The notes beneath the pieces were generated by a model that saw only the letters and a program-made list of their open reading frames with translations, had not been told where the DNA came from and did no database searches. This document shows positions 24,339 to 33,026 of a stretch of DNA of 64,000 nucleotides, in pieces. The stretch is from NCBI RefSeq assembly GCF_035222375.1, contig NC_085887.1:905501-969500 (forward strand), written 5' to 3'. The stretch's first letter is position 1, and each line of letters opens with the position of its first letter. A program made the translations under genes and the position numbers. The stretch comes from Podospora pseudocomata (lineage: Eukaryota; Ascomycota; Sordariomycetes; Sordariales; Podosporaceae).

Positions 24339-24602
24339 TAAATAACTATCTTATAATTATATTCTATAATATTTTGCCTCCTGGACGATATCGTCTATAT
24401 TAGAGAAAGCTACAATATAAGGCGGATACGGCTTAAATCTGTAGTTCGCTATTCCCGGCCGCGTCGATATAGGATCCCGCGAAGTAGTCGCATTCTCGTC
24501 CTTCAATGCAGCCGAACGCCTCAGCGGAACATTCGCTCGAGCCATTACACAGTGCTGGGGAAGGATTTGTGCTGAAAGGCTGCGAGTATCGGGGTCGACG
24601 TA

Positions 24603-27055
24603 TTAAACCCAAATGTAGGTCGCTTTCTGCAAATCCTGCTCAAAAAGCTTATCATCCTCACTGAGGCACTCCGGCGGCAGCTCCTCCCCGTCTTCCGACC
24701 CCCCCAGCAACCCGAGCTGGCACGACGCCTTGGTGAGAACGGACCGCTCAAAATCAATGACCATGACTGGGTCGCTCGGCCTATGACTCCATACCAGATT
24801 CTCCCGCCGGACGTCGCCGTGTGCCACTCCTAGGGCGTGGAGGCTTTGCAGTGATCGGATCACGTTTCTCCGTATCCCGACACTACTTGGTTGCTCCCGA
24901 GCTTCGCGTAGATCCCTGCCGGCCCATGAGAGGAGGAGGAAGTAAATGATGTGGACATCGGCCGCGTAGAAATAGCGCCGTCCTACCTCCCGAAGGTCGA
25001 TGGTGCCAAGAGAGACGGGGACGAAAAGGCCTTGGATCGGTTGAAGCTGCTCGTATATACGCGCTTCGTGCTCGATAAAGCGTACTGATGAAGACGTGGT
25101 CCCCTTGGCAGCCAACGTATAGCCGTGGCTGAGTAGTGTGATGCGAAATAGGGCTCCCCGAGCACCGTATCTCCCCAGGGGCATGATACCCTCGTCCAAG
25201 GTTGCGCGGAGCTGTTGGCGTAGCCGTTCTAGAAAGACGTGGATAGGTAGCGAGTGTGTCTTTTGGCGACGTAGGGATGGCGATAATGAGGACTTGATGT
25301 GTGATGATGACGACAACGACGACGATGATGATGATGATGATGACTGGACGTGTGGTGACGACTCGACATAGGGCCGGCGGTGGAGGGCTATGTTGGGACA
25401 TGCGGGATCGAGAGCCCCCCCTCGGACAAGACCGAGTAAGCACGCATGTGTGCAGAACGGTGGTGTTTGTGGCTGGGAAGAATGTGTGCGGTTCTGTGTC
25501 TGCGTGCCACCAGGAGCAGTAGCCACCGCCGCCGCTGTAGCTCCGGATGACTGCGTAGCGCTACGCTTCCTCTTCGACCCTCTTTGGCCGGCAGGAGGAG
25601 AGGGTGGGAGTCAGGATTGGGGCCGGCATCTTCGTCGTCGGGCGGCGGAGGACCCTGCCCCCGGCCGAGGGATGGCGGCGGCTCATCTGCCTGAGGACTC
25701 TTTTTCCTTCTCGGGTGGCGGAACGGGATGGGGGACCGGTCGTACCCGACGTAGATCCGCGGTTCCCAGCAGCGCCCCGACGAAGGAGGTGTGCGAGCGG
25801 CCGGCGTGTTCCCCATCCGGGCCAAGATCTCGTCCCAGTCCTCATTCCAGGTCGAGGCACCCGATATGGCGCGGTCCCGCGCATCTTGACCCTGCGACCC
25901 GGGTCCGAGCAGCGCCATCACAGTGAAGGCCAGCAGCTGGCTGACGGCGGTGCAGTAGGGGATGAGTTCGGTTGGCTGGGCCTGGCACTCGTGGGTGGGT
26001 TCGGCGACATGGTAGTACAGCGTGGATGGGTCGGCCCAGTCGATCTTGAGGAAGATCATGACCTCGCCTGTGGCAACAAGCCCCATCTCGAGCCCAGCCT
26101 GGAGCATGTAGTGGTAAGTCTGGGTGGCAGCTGCAGCTGAGAGCCTCCTGGCAAAGTAACGGAAGCGGTCGTCATCGTTGTTCGGGATTTCGACGCAATT
26201 CACCACGTCGCGAACCACGTCTAGGTCTTCAATTCCTTCCCGCACATGTTGCGCCGTTAGCTTGTGGGGAGCCTTGTATTCCAGCACGTATGCAAGCGTT
26301 CGGTCACCGTTCAAGGACCGGTACACACAGATCTGGTCAGGCCGGATGGAGATCTTATTAGTAGGTGGGACGTGTGGTGGCGGCGGCGGCGTCGATGGTG
26401 CGGCGCTTGTGGAAGGAGTTGTATCGCTATTGAGAATGTTCATGTGGTTCTCGAAGAAGATACCATCCCCCACGCCCAAAAGCGGTGGTATTGCGTCTGC
26501 ATGTTGTTGGGAATGCGTGAATTGATCGATGATGCATTGCACAGGAAGCTCGACAGCAGTGTGATGAAACCGCTCAAGGTCGCGCTCGCTACCAATTGGG
26601 GACCCAGCTGCCAGGCGGCTGCCAATACCCTGGACAAAATCACGCGATTCAAGTAATTGGAGTGTTTCGGGGAAGAAGGCGATAACCTTGCCAAGCGCAG
26701 CCCTCTGTTCATCAAGGAAGCCATCCCACTGTGCAAGGCGGCGGGGGCAGTATTTTCCCGCCGGGTCTGTCCAGATTCCCTGGGTCGTGAACCGTCGATC
26801 GGTCTGGACGCGGAATTTTGTCGACAGGTGGTCGTGGCAGAGCTGAAAGTACTCGATAAGAGTGGTCGGACGCCTTTGCTCCTGCAACTCTACAACTTGT
26901 TGTGCTTGTTTATCGGCGCGTTGTTTCTCGGCGATGGCGTTCTGCTCCGCTTCTGCACGGAGACGCTCCGCTTCTGCACGGAGACGCTCCGCTTCAGCAC
27001 GGAGACGCTCCGTTTCCTGGAGTTGTTTGACAAGTTCCTCATAGCTTGGATCCAT
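24603..27055 (-). CDS. PD-(D/E)XK nuclease-like and kinase-like fusion, one frameshift
   Basis: It starts at the ATG at 27055. Order: a coiled coil with three ERLRAEA units; a conserved region (TLIEYFQLCHDHLS onward); a PD-(D/E)XK nuclease-like core (RPDQICVYRS, then YVLEYKAPHKL with the ExK); a low-complexity linker; then a kinase-like domain. That domain begins with HACLLGLVRGGALDPACPN and has the catalytic loop GVAHGDVRRENLVW and VIDFERSV in place of DFG. The nuclease and kinase parts are in different frames, joined in a purine/pyrimidine-rich run near 25590-25612; no intron fits, so a small indel there is likely (lesion or sequence error). Nuclease-kinase fusions of this type form large, variable families in ascomycetes and resemble CRN-type effector domains. 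A role in self/non-self conflict is inference. Confidence 0.78.
26950..27012 (-). repeat. 21-bp tandem repeat encoding ERLRAEA, three units
   Basis: Three copies of CTTCTGCACGGAGACGCTCC(G), the third with one change. In the minus-strand gene they encode three heptads of the N-terminal coiled coil. Being 21 bp, copy-number change alters coiled-coil length without breaking the frame. Confidence 0.85.
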
Positions 27056-27726
27056 CTTGGTGTTTTCTCTTGCTGTGTGGTGTTTTCTTGTGCTGTGTGG
27101 TGTTTCTTGTGTTGTGTAGTTGTTTGCTCGTATGTGGTTCTACGTTTGTTGCAAACACACGTTATCGATAACGTCTACGCCATTGCCAAAGGCACGGACC
27201 CTTCATTGACTGTGCGAGTTATGATTGATTCACACGTCGCTGTTTCACTTATATTGGCCAGGCCATCTTTGCCCATAACCAATGGCCTTCGTCATGGCTG
27301 CGAACTGGAATCTCCATATCACTGAGGAAACCTCCAAGAAGTGGTCCGAATCAGTGCTCAAGCTCACACCACAACCCCCCTCGCCTCCAAGCGGTTCAGC
27401 ACAGCGTCTTTGTAAGGAGCAGCGTAAACAATTTCAGCGGATCTACGGCTCCCCTGTGTGCCAGTCTTTGGGGTGATCTGAACGCGGCTTTTAAGCCTCG
27501 CTCGGTGCCGGCTGTTATGGAGCCGAGTCCCCCTTCGATGTGCATTCCTGGCCGTTTTGCACCTGCATCAAGTCTCTTGCCTACACCACGCATAACCCCT
27601 TAGACACACGGGTTCAGCACTCCTGCTGTGAGTGTTGCTTCCTATATTCTCGGAAGAAGTTCGTCGATGGGCTTTGCCATGGCTCAAGCCTCTACCACAT
27701 CTGCTGCTCAGGCTATTACCTCATCT
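27056..27726. other. Upstream region of the nuclease-kinase gene
   Basis: The first 70 bp contain a T/G-rich repeat (TGTGTGGTGTTTTCTTG-like units, 27060-27120), probably leader sequence on the minus strand. The rest, up to the SEC17 fragment, holds no supported gene. Confidence 0.35.
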
Positions 27727-28040
27727 TTACGAGAACTCGTTGTCAGCCTCCTCGATCTGGTTCTTGATCTTGACCAGCAGCTCCATCTTCAACTTGTCCA
27801 ATCGGCTCATCTGATCGTAGGCATAGAGCTTATCCATAAACACCTCCTGGTTGCCCGCCTCCACAGCCTCGATCAAGTCTGACAAGAACTGGAACTCGCG
27901 CTGACCGCCAAACGAGGGGTCCTTTTCCCTGTATCGCTCAATGTTGCGGCGGCGCTGTCCAGATCCTTGGTAGCCAAGATGCAAATTCCAGCCTTGAAGA
28001 AGTACTCCTTAACCGAGTACTTCACCTCGGGATTGTTTAA
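27727..28040 (-). pseudogene. C-terminal fragment of SEC17 / alpha-SNAP
   Basis: On the minus strand the sequence reads KYSVKEYFFKAGICILATKD, then after an out-of-frame deletion RRNIERYREKDPSFGGQREF, LSDLIEAVEAGNQEVFMDKL, YAYDQMSRLDKLKMELLVKI and a C-terminus IEEADNEFS followed by TAA at 27727. This is the conserved C-terminal third of alpha-SNAP, the adaptor that recruits NSF to SNARE complexes. The frame break near 27960 and the absence of the N-terminal TPR-like helices show a partial, dead copy. The functional gene must be elsewhere, because SEC17 is essential. Remnant intron-like sequence precedes it (near 28040), so it is a genomic duplicate rather than a retrocopy. Confidence 0.85.
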
Positions 28041-29131
28041 TCAGTCTTGCGCGTTGGGGAATGAATGTGATTATTCGCAGTGGAAATAAGGTGGTGGAGA
28101 AGAAGTGGTCTAATATTGGTGGTAGCCGGTTTTCTGGACTGTCTGATATGATAAGATCCCTCGCTACTACCTCCTCTCGAGCCGGAAAACGTAAAGGAGT
28201 CGATAGGGCTTAAAAGATGACTCTAAAGGCCGACAAAAGCAAGTAGATGACCAGCCGGGCGATCTCCGGAGTAGATGTAAAAACCTTATTAATAACGATC
28301 TGCTGTCCGAAACTGAAACCTAGGCATTTCATTATAAATTGCGGCTTTTGTGATGTCCAGGACTCCACGGCAGAGTCGAAAAGATCGGTCTCATACCTGA
28401 CTCGGTTGTTGGTCAAATCGGTTGATTTGTCTGCATGTAGTTTGATAAAGAGGATGAATTGACGCAAGAATTGAGGGAGAGGGAGAAATGAGTTTAACTT
28501 AGTTGATCTACCTGTTCTCGCCTGGCTAACTGGGTATGTCAGCACATCTGATCCTGTCTATGGAAAGCAGCGCCTGAACTGGGACGGAAGTCATTAAATA
28601 GAAGCGCAATAAAAGCAGGAAGCCATCGTCAGGTCTGCAGAAGTCACGATCAATTACCGTTCAAACTTAAAATGCTAAGGCGGCTCGGGCGGTTCATATT
28701 ACAGATGTCAAGTAGGTGGCCTGGATCAATCCGATCCAGGTAAAATGCCTCGTCAACTACCCCTCCAGAAAAAGTTGCGAGGAAATTTCGTCATGCCCAA
28801 ACTACATAGCCCAAACCAAAAATTATCAGGCTGGAAATTACCACACCTCGAGGAATCGTAGAGCGCACAATGAATATCTGGCTGGCGGAACCCAACCTCT
28901 TCACATGTATTTTACCCTTACATCTCCCCTCGCACAAGACACACCACAACGCACAGTGTGGACGGGCGGCTCAAGATGAACGGGGCCTTGCGGGCATTAT
29001 CACTAAAGGCCTGCCGCGAGAGCGATAATTGGGATTCGGTAACAGAAGGGCAGACCTTCTCATACCAAGCAAAGGGTACCAAGGCACACAAAGACCTCGT
29101 CCTTCAATTCCTCGAGGATTATGTATGTATA
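28041..29131. other. Spacer with no recognised gene
   Basis: About 1.1 kb. A minus-strand frame of 111 codons (28210-28545) has no recognisable motif and poor context, so it is not called. The rest is low in coding signal and is likely decayed sequence between the SEC17 fragment and the transposon. Confidence 0.35.
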
Positions 29132-29985
29132 GCGTACGTTATAAGTGAGCGACCAATATAAGCGAGCGACCACTTTTTTCACGCGACGCGTAACCTCACC
29201 CTCAAACCTAATTTTCTCAACAATCTAAAATGCCATCTACTTCAGAGTAAGCCCATATAATATTAGCCCTTAAAACTCTTCAAAATAATAAAAACCTAAG
29301 TGTATCAGCTGCAGCTAAGATGTATAACGTCGATCGCAGCACGCTTAGACACCGCCGCGCCAGCCGGCCTGTACGACGCGATACAACACGCAATTCGAAA
29401 AAGATGACTCAATCGGAAGAGGAAGCTATTGTCCGATATATTATTGAGCTATCTATGCGATATTTTCCACCAAGACTGCGTAGTGTGGAAGATATGGCCA
29501 ACTATTTGCTCAACGAACGCGGTGCGCCTCCTGCTGGCAAGCTCTGGGCTCACAACTTCGTCAAACGCCAGCCAGAGCCCCAGACGCGTTATAAACATAG
29601 ATACGACTACCAGAGGGCCTTGTGCCGTACGATCCAGAGAGGGTGCTTTCCAAGCTGGATGTGAAGCTTCGTATGCCAACACCTCCGACCTCCCGGCCCG
29701 GCACCCCACAACCTTGGGTCTTCCAGACACCACACAACCCCCAGGAAGCTAACTCGCAGTCAACGCTTATTAAGACTCGCATTGCCGACCATCAAAATAG
29801 CTCCCCGACTTCAATGTTGGCTGCTGTGGACTAGCTTGCTAAAAGTACAATGGCTGTGATGCGCCAGGTGGCTCTCCTACGTACAGAGAACACTTCACTC
29901 CGCAAGGCCAACGAGGCACTAAGTAAGCGCCGGAGAGCCAAAAAAACACGTGTGCGGCTCGGAGGATCACTTACTGTGCAGGAGC
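29132..29985 (+). mobile_element. Internally deleted Fot1/pogo-like DNA transposon
   Basis: The left end (GCGTACGTTATAAGTGAGCG, after a TA at 29130-29131) is a diverged form of the terminal repeat of the full-length element at 45549-47411. The transposase start at 29230 has a TAA after five codons, then continues (SVSAAAKMYNVDRSTLRHRR; SQEEEAIV-type core as SEEEAIVRYIIEL; FVKRQPEPQTRYKHRYDYQR). At about 29625 the sequence jumps from the DYQR codons to the YDPERVL region, deleting about 720 bp that includes all catalytic Asp residues. It then matches the C-terminal part up to the LTVQE codons and stops near 29985, with no right terminal repeat. Confidence 0.82.
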
Positions 29986-30483
29986 TTGGCTTTGCAAGGC
30001 TTCCTTGCAACCTGGCAAGGGCAGATGCATAGCGCCAAGTGGTGGATCAGAAACCGTAAATCCGACGAGAAATATCGGAGTTTGTGGGACGGTTGGATTA
30101 AGCCATGTTAATATACGTGCTAAGGTGTTAATAATTGTGGACCGTCTCGGCAGACTTCTTCCTGAGGGTAAGCCACTAGTTTGAGGAGCATTTGACATGA
30201 GAGGCAAAAAAACTCAAGAAGAAAACAACTGCCAGGCGTGTAACACCGCAACGAAATGATCATCATCGGCAGAACAAAGTCCTACGGTACGAACCAGTGG
30301 GACCCCACACATCTGGAAGGGTCCTGATCAAAGAGCAACAACTCGTTTTTTCGGAGTGGATACTGGAAGAATACCTGGAGAAGGACAATGGCTCACAGAT
30401 ATCCAGAATACCCTGAACACTCTTCTGGTAGAGAGCAGGAAGTATTGTTCGGCATCCCGACGAGGATGTAGTTTAATTGGCAA
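29986..30483. other. Transposon-derived spacer
   Basis: About 500 bp between the truncated Fot1-like copy and recognisable gypsy sequence. The right part may be decayed integrase from the same gypsy relic, but I could not read it reliably. No gene is called. Confidence 0.35.
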
Positions 30484-31290
30484 GTGCGAACCAAGGAATG
30501 GACTGATCTACCTCGAAGTGAACGCAAGACCCAAGAAGACGCTCAGAAGTTTACCCAACTGATCAGAGGGTGCGTGAACTTTGCCAAGGACAATATCGTC
30601 AAATCTCAACATGACAGGCAGCTCAAGCAAACCGTCACCGACACGAACCTGACTTCAAGCCCGGCGACCGAGTGGTATTCTCAAGCAATCCGCAGTGTTC
30701 ACGGCCGACCACCTGAGAAATTCCCGAACAACCCATTGCCCGGATAAGCGTCAGAAAACCCGCCAGGAGAGCCAATGAAATCTACTGGTAGATCCGAGCA
30801 TAAAGCCTCAAAGATCCTCACCAGCCGTACCCACCACGGGAGATTGTAGTACCAAGCTCAGTGGAAAGGCTAGGAACCGGATGTAACGGCCTCAAGGCAG
30901 TGTATTGCAACTAGCTAGGCCACTCTACGAGTACACTGAACTTAGAGAAGAAAAGAAAAGAAAAGAGAAAGAGAAGGTTTGACAACATGAGCCTCTGATA
31001 TGGCTGGGCGTGTTGGCCAGTGCGCGGTGATAGAAGGGTTCTGGAGTAGTGGTCTGTGCGTTCTAGGAATAGCTTCATTAGGGCCGAGGGTTGCCGAGGT
31101 CTATGCCAGGGCTCAGCCCGTTACACCGGACACGGAATAGTACCCGGCAAGCGACTTCAAATATTCACCAAACCTTTTACGGCGGTTTTACCATGAGAAT
31201 TCGGACAAGGCTGGCCCGCCCCGAACGCTAAAAGCATAGCTACAGGAAGCAGAGAACGACGAATTTACAGAGGTTCTACAAAGTTTTAAC
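30484..31290 (+). mobile_element. Ty3/gypsy pol relic (element C) split by a solo LTR
   Basis: The left part reads as a decayed integrase tail (RSERKTQEDAQKFTQLIRG; FAKDNIVKSQHDRQ; after a frame change FKPGDRVV). Near 30810-30880 it reads as a chromodomain start (KILTSRTHHGRL, YQAQWKG, EPD). The chromodomain is interrupted by the LTR at 30882-31125 and resumes after it (EPDTE, YPASDFKYSPNLLRRF). It carries several stops and frame changes. This is an old, dead insertion that served as target for a later one. Confidence 0.72.
30882..31125 (+). repeat. Solo LTR (244 bp) with CCGGA target-site duplication
   Basis: It begins TGTAACGGCC and ends GCCCGTTACA, with near-perfect inverted ends. The 5-bp duplication CCGGA flanks it at 30877-30881 and 31126-31130. 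It contains a GAAAA-type microsatellite (30943-30977). A 44-bp internal block (TATGGCTGGGCGTGTTGGCC onward, 31001-31044) recurs at 38432-38475, on the other side of the NLR gene. Confidence 0.92.
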
Positions 31291-31551
31291 CAGACAAAGC
31301 AATCACTTATTTATATACCTTCCCAGTTATCGGTCGTTAGGCCATTTCTTCCTTTCTTTCTACACCCTAAAATCAACGATCATACAATAATCTACTATTA
31401 GTAGCCTTGTCCTTCGTGAAATATTAAATGCTCATAATGTCAAATCTTCTCCTTCTATTTTCTTCTCCAAGCTCAGTGTACTCGGAGAGATGGCCAAGCT
31501 CGTTGTAATACACTACCTTAAGACCATTACATTCTGCATCCATAAAGAATT

Positions 31552-32604
31552 TTACCCCGCAGAAGTGCCCGCCCGTCGTCTCTTCTCTCTCATAAACCCC
31601 CATGAAACTTGCCACACCAGGATAGCAGTTGGAATGCCGAGTAAGAGGGCCCCTATAGCTGCCCAACCCAGTATTACAGCAATTGAGAACACCCAGAACG
31701 CCCGGCCGATACTTTGTAGTTTAGACTCTCCTAGTCCATGAAACCACGGGTCGTCTGTCGGCACCGAGAGTGCAACTTGCATTGATGACAGAGCGAGGGA
31801 TATACCGGCAAACAAGAACAGTAGAGGTACGGTCGCTCTCGCCACAAAAGCGGTGATAGACCAATGCGGGATCTCGTAGAACCACAAAGTTCGCGCGTGC
31901 TGTGGGCGGAACACGCAGACGGCCCAGTTCAGCCACGAGAGGCGCAGCTGTCCGTAGTGATATCGCCTCGCAACGTTCTCATCAGAGAGGTGATGGAAAT
32001 GGCTGATGAATTTCGACCATTGAAGCCAGTTCTCCACGTCGCCAGGGATAAGGTGGGCCTCTTTCGCTAATTCGAAATCCAGACGGTGCGGCACCAGCAA
32101 AGCATATGACCGCAAGAATCCAGTCGCAATCGAGCTGTCGAAGCCCAGCTCTTTGGACATCCCACAAGATGAGTCCTGCGTCGAGGTCTGTAGATAGGTT
32201 ATCCAAAATTGATAGTTGAGAAGGAATACTGGAACAGGCTTTATATAGATCCTGTCCCGGTGCCAGGTGAGATGGAGCCTAGGATCCTCGGTAGGGACAA
32301 TGCTTCGACCTTTGACCTTTTGTGTATGGAGCGGGTCGATGTTTCGACCGCACTTCTTCGCAATAAGCCAGAGATGTTCGTAAAGCTCATCGAGGAGCGG
32401 AGTATCCAGGTGACTCGAGATATGAATGCGGACTTGGTCGGGGAGTAGTCTGACAGCGGGCTCTCCTGGAACATGCGTTATAGGCCCCGCCTTATTATCT
32501 GGCTCGGATTGCGCATTCTGAACAGTCACTTCATCGTAAGGGCTGAGATGATCTCTGTTCGGAGCGGAGGATGGAGGGAAAGGAATATGAGAATAACTAG
32601 ACAT
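31552..32604 (-). CDS. DUF6601-like membrane protein
   Basis: A single-exon, intact frame of 350 residues from the ATG at 32604. Family-type motifs, from memory of DUF6601, are LHTQKVKGRSIVPTEDPRLHL, DRIYIKPVPVFLLNYQFW and YHYGQLRLSWLN. Two membrane spans lie near the C-terminus (PLLFLFAGISLALSSMQVAL and FSIAVILGWAAIGALLL), ending in a basic tail (MREKRRR). DUF6601 proteins are confined to Pezizomycotina and their function is unknown. It is transcribed divergently from the NLR at 33027, 422 bp away, so the two probably share regulatory DNA. It is one of few intact genes in a region of pseudogenes, which suggests selection. Confidence 0.85.
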   Translation of the reverse strand: MSSYSHIPFPPSSAPNRDHLSPYDEVTVQNAQSEPDNKAGPITHVPGEPAVRLLPDQVRIHISSHLDTPLLDELYEHLWLIAKKCGRNIDPLHTQKVKGRSIVPTEDPRLHLTWHRDRIYIKPVPVFLLNYQFWITYLQTSTQDSSCGMSKELGFDSSIATGFLRSYALLVPHRLDFELAKEAHLIPGDVENWLQWSKFISHFHHLSDENVARRYHYGQLRLSWLNWAVCVFRPQHARTLWFYEIPHWSITAFVARATVPLLFLFAGISLALSSMQVALSVPTDDPWFHGLGESKLQSIGRAFWVFSIAVILGWAAIGALLLGIPTAILVWQVSWGFMREKRRRAGTSAG

Positions 32605-33026
32605 TTGGTATTTTGACGGTTAAGCTGAGCGGCGGACATGTCCAAGGGCGTCTTTGTGAGGGGAATTTCACCAAACCACAGATCCGCGGGGCTGTGCATA
32701 TTGCAGGCCTTCATCAGATTGGACCCGAAACGACTTGCCACACAGCCGCCTCTGGTTGACCAAACGAAGATTTTCATTGGCCTGTATTTCGCCCTATCTT
32801 GATCATTTTGTATTGGCCCTACCCCGCTCACTCAGAACCACTCTGTGAAGCATAAAAGAGAAGTGCCACGGCCTGTGACCACCGAGGACCTTTTTATGAG
32901 TTGAATTAAACCATATTTGCCTATTGTTACAAGCCTAGTGCTAGCACCACTACACTCCTCACACCCGTCATCCCCACCGCGACCCCATGGGTACCGGCCC
33001 CCTAGGACGAAGCTAGCCGAGCCGCG
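32605..33026. promoter_or_regulatory. Shared promoter region between DUF6601 gene and NLR
   Basis: The 422 bp between two divergent start codons must contain both promoters. I see no clear palindromic operator. A C-rich stretch (ACTCCTCACACCCGTCATCCCC, about 32952) precedes the NLR start. Co-regulation is inferred from layout only. Confidence 0.45.

Noticed and set aside
25300-25350. GAT/GAC trinucleotide microsatellite as a separate element.
   Set aside because: It encodes the poly-Ser linker of the nuclease-kinase gene on the minus strand and needs no separate explanation.
28210-28545. Minus-strand frame of 111 codons.
   Set aside because: No motif, no conserved-looking segments and no splice support; it lies in decayed sequence.
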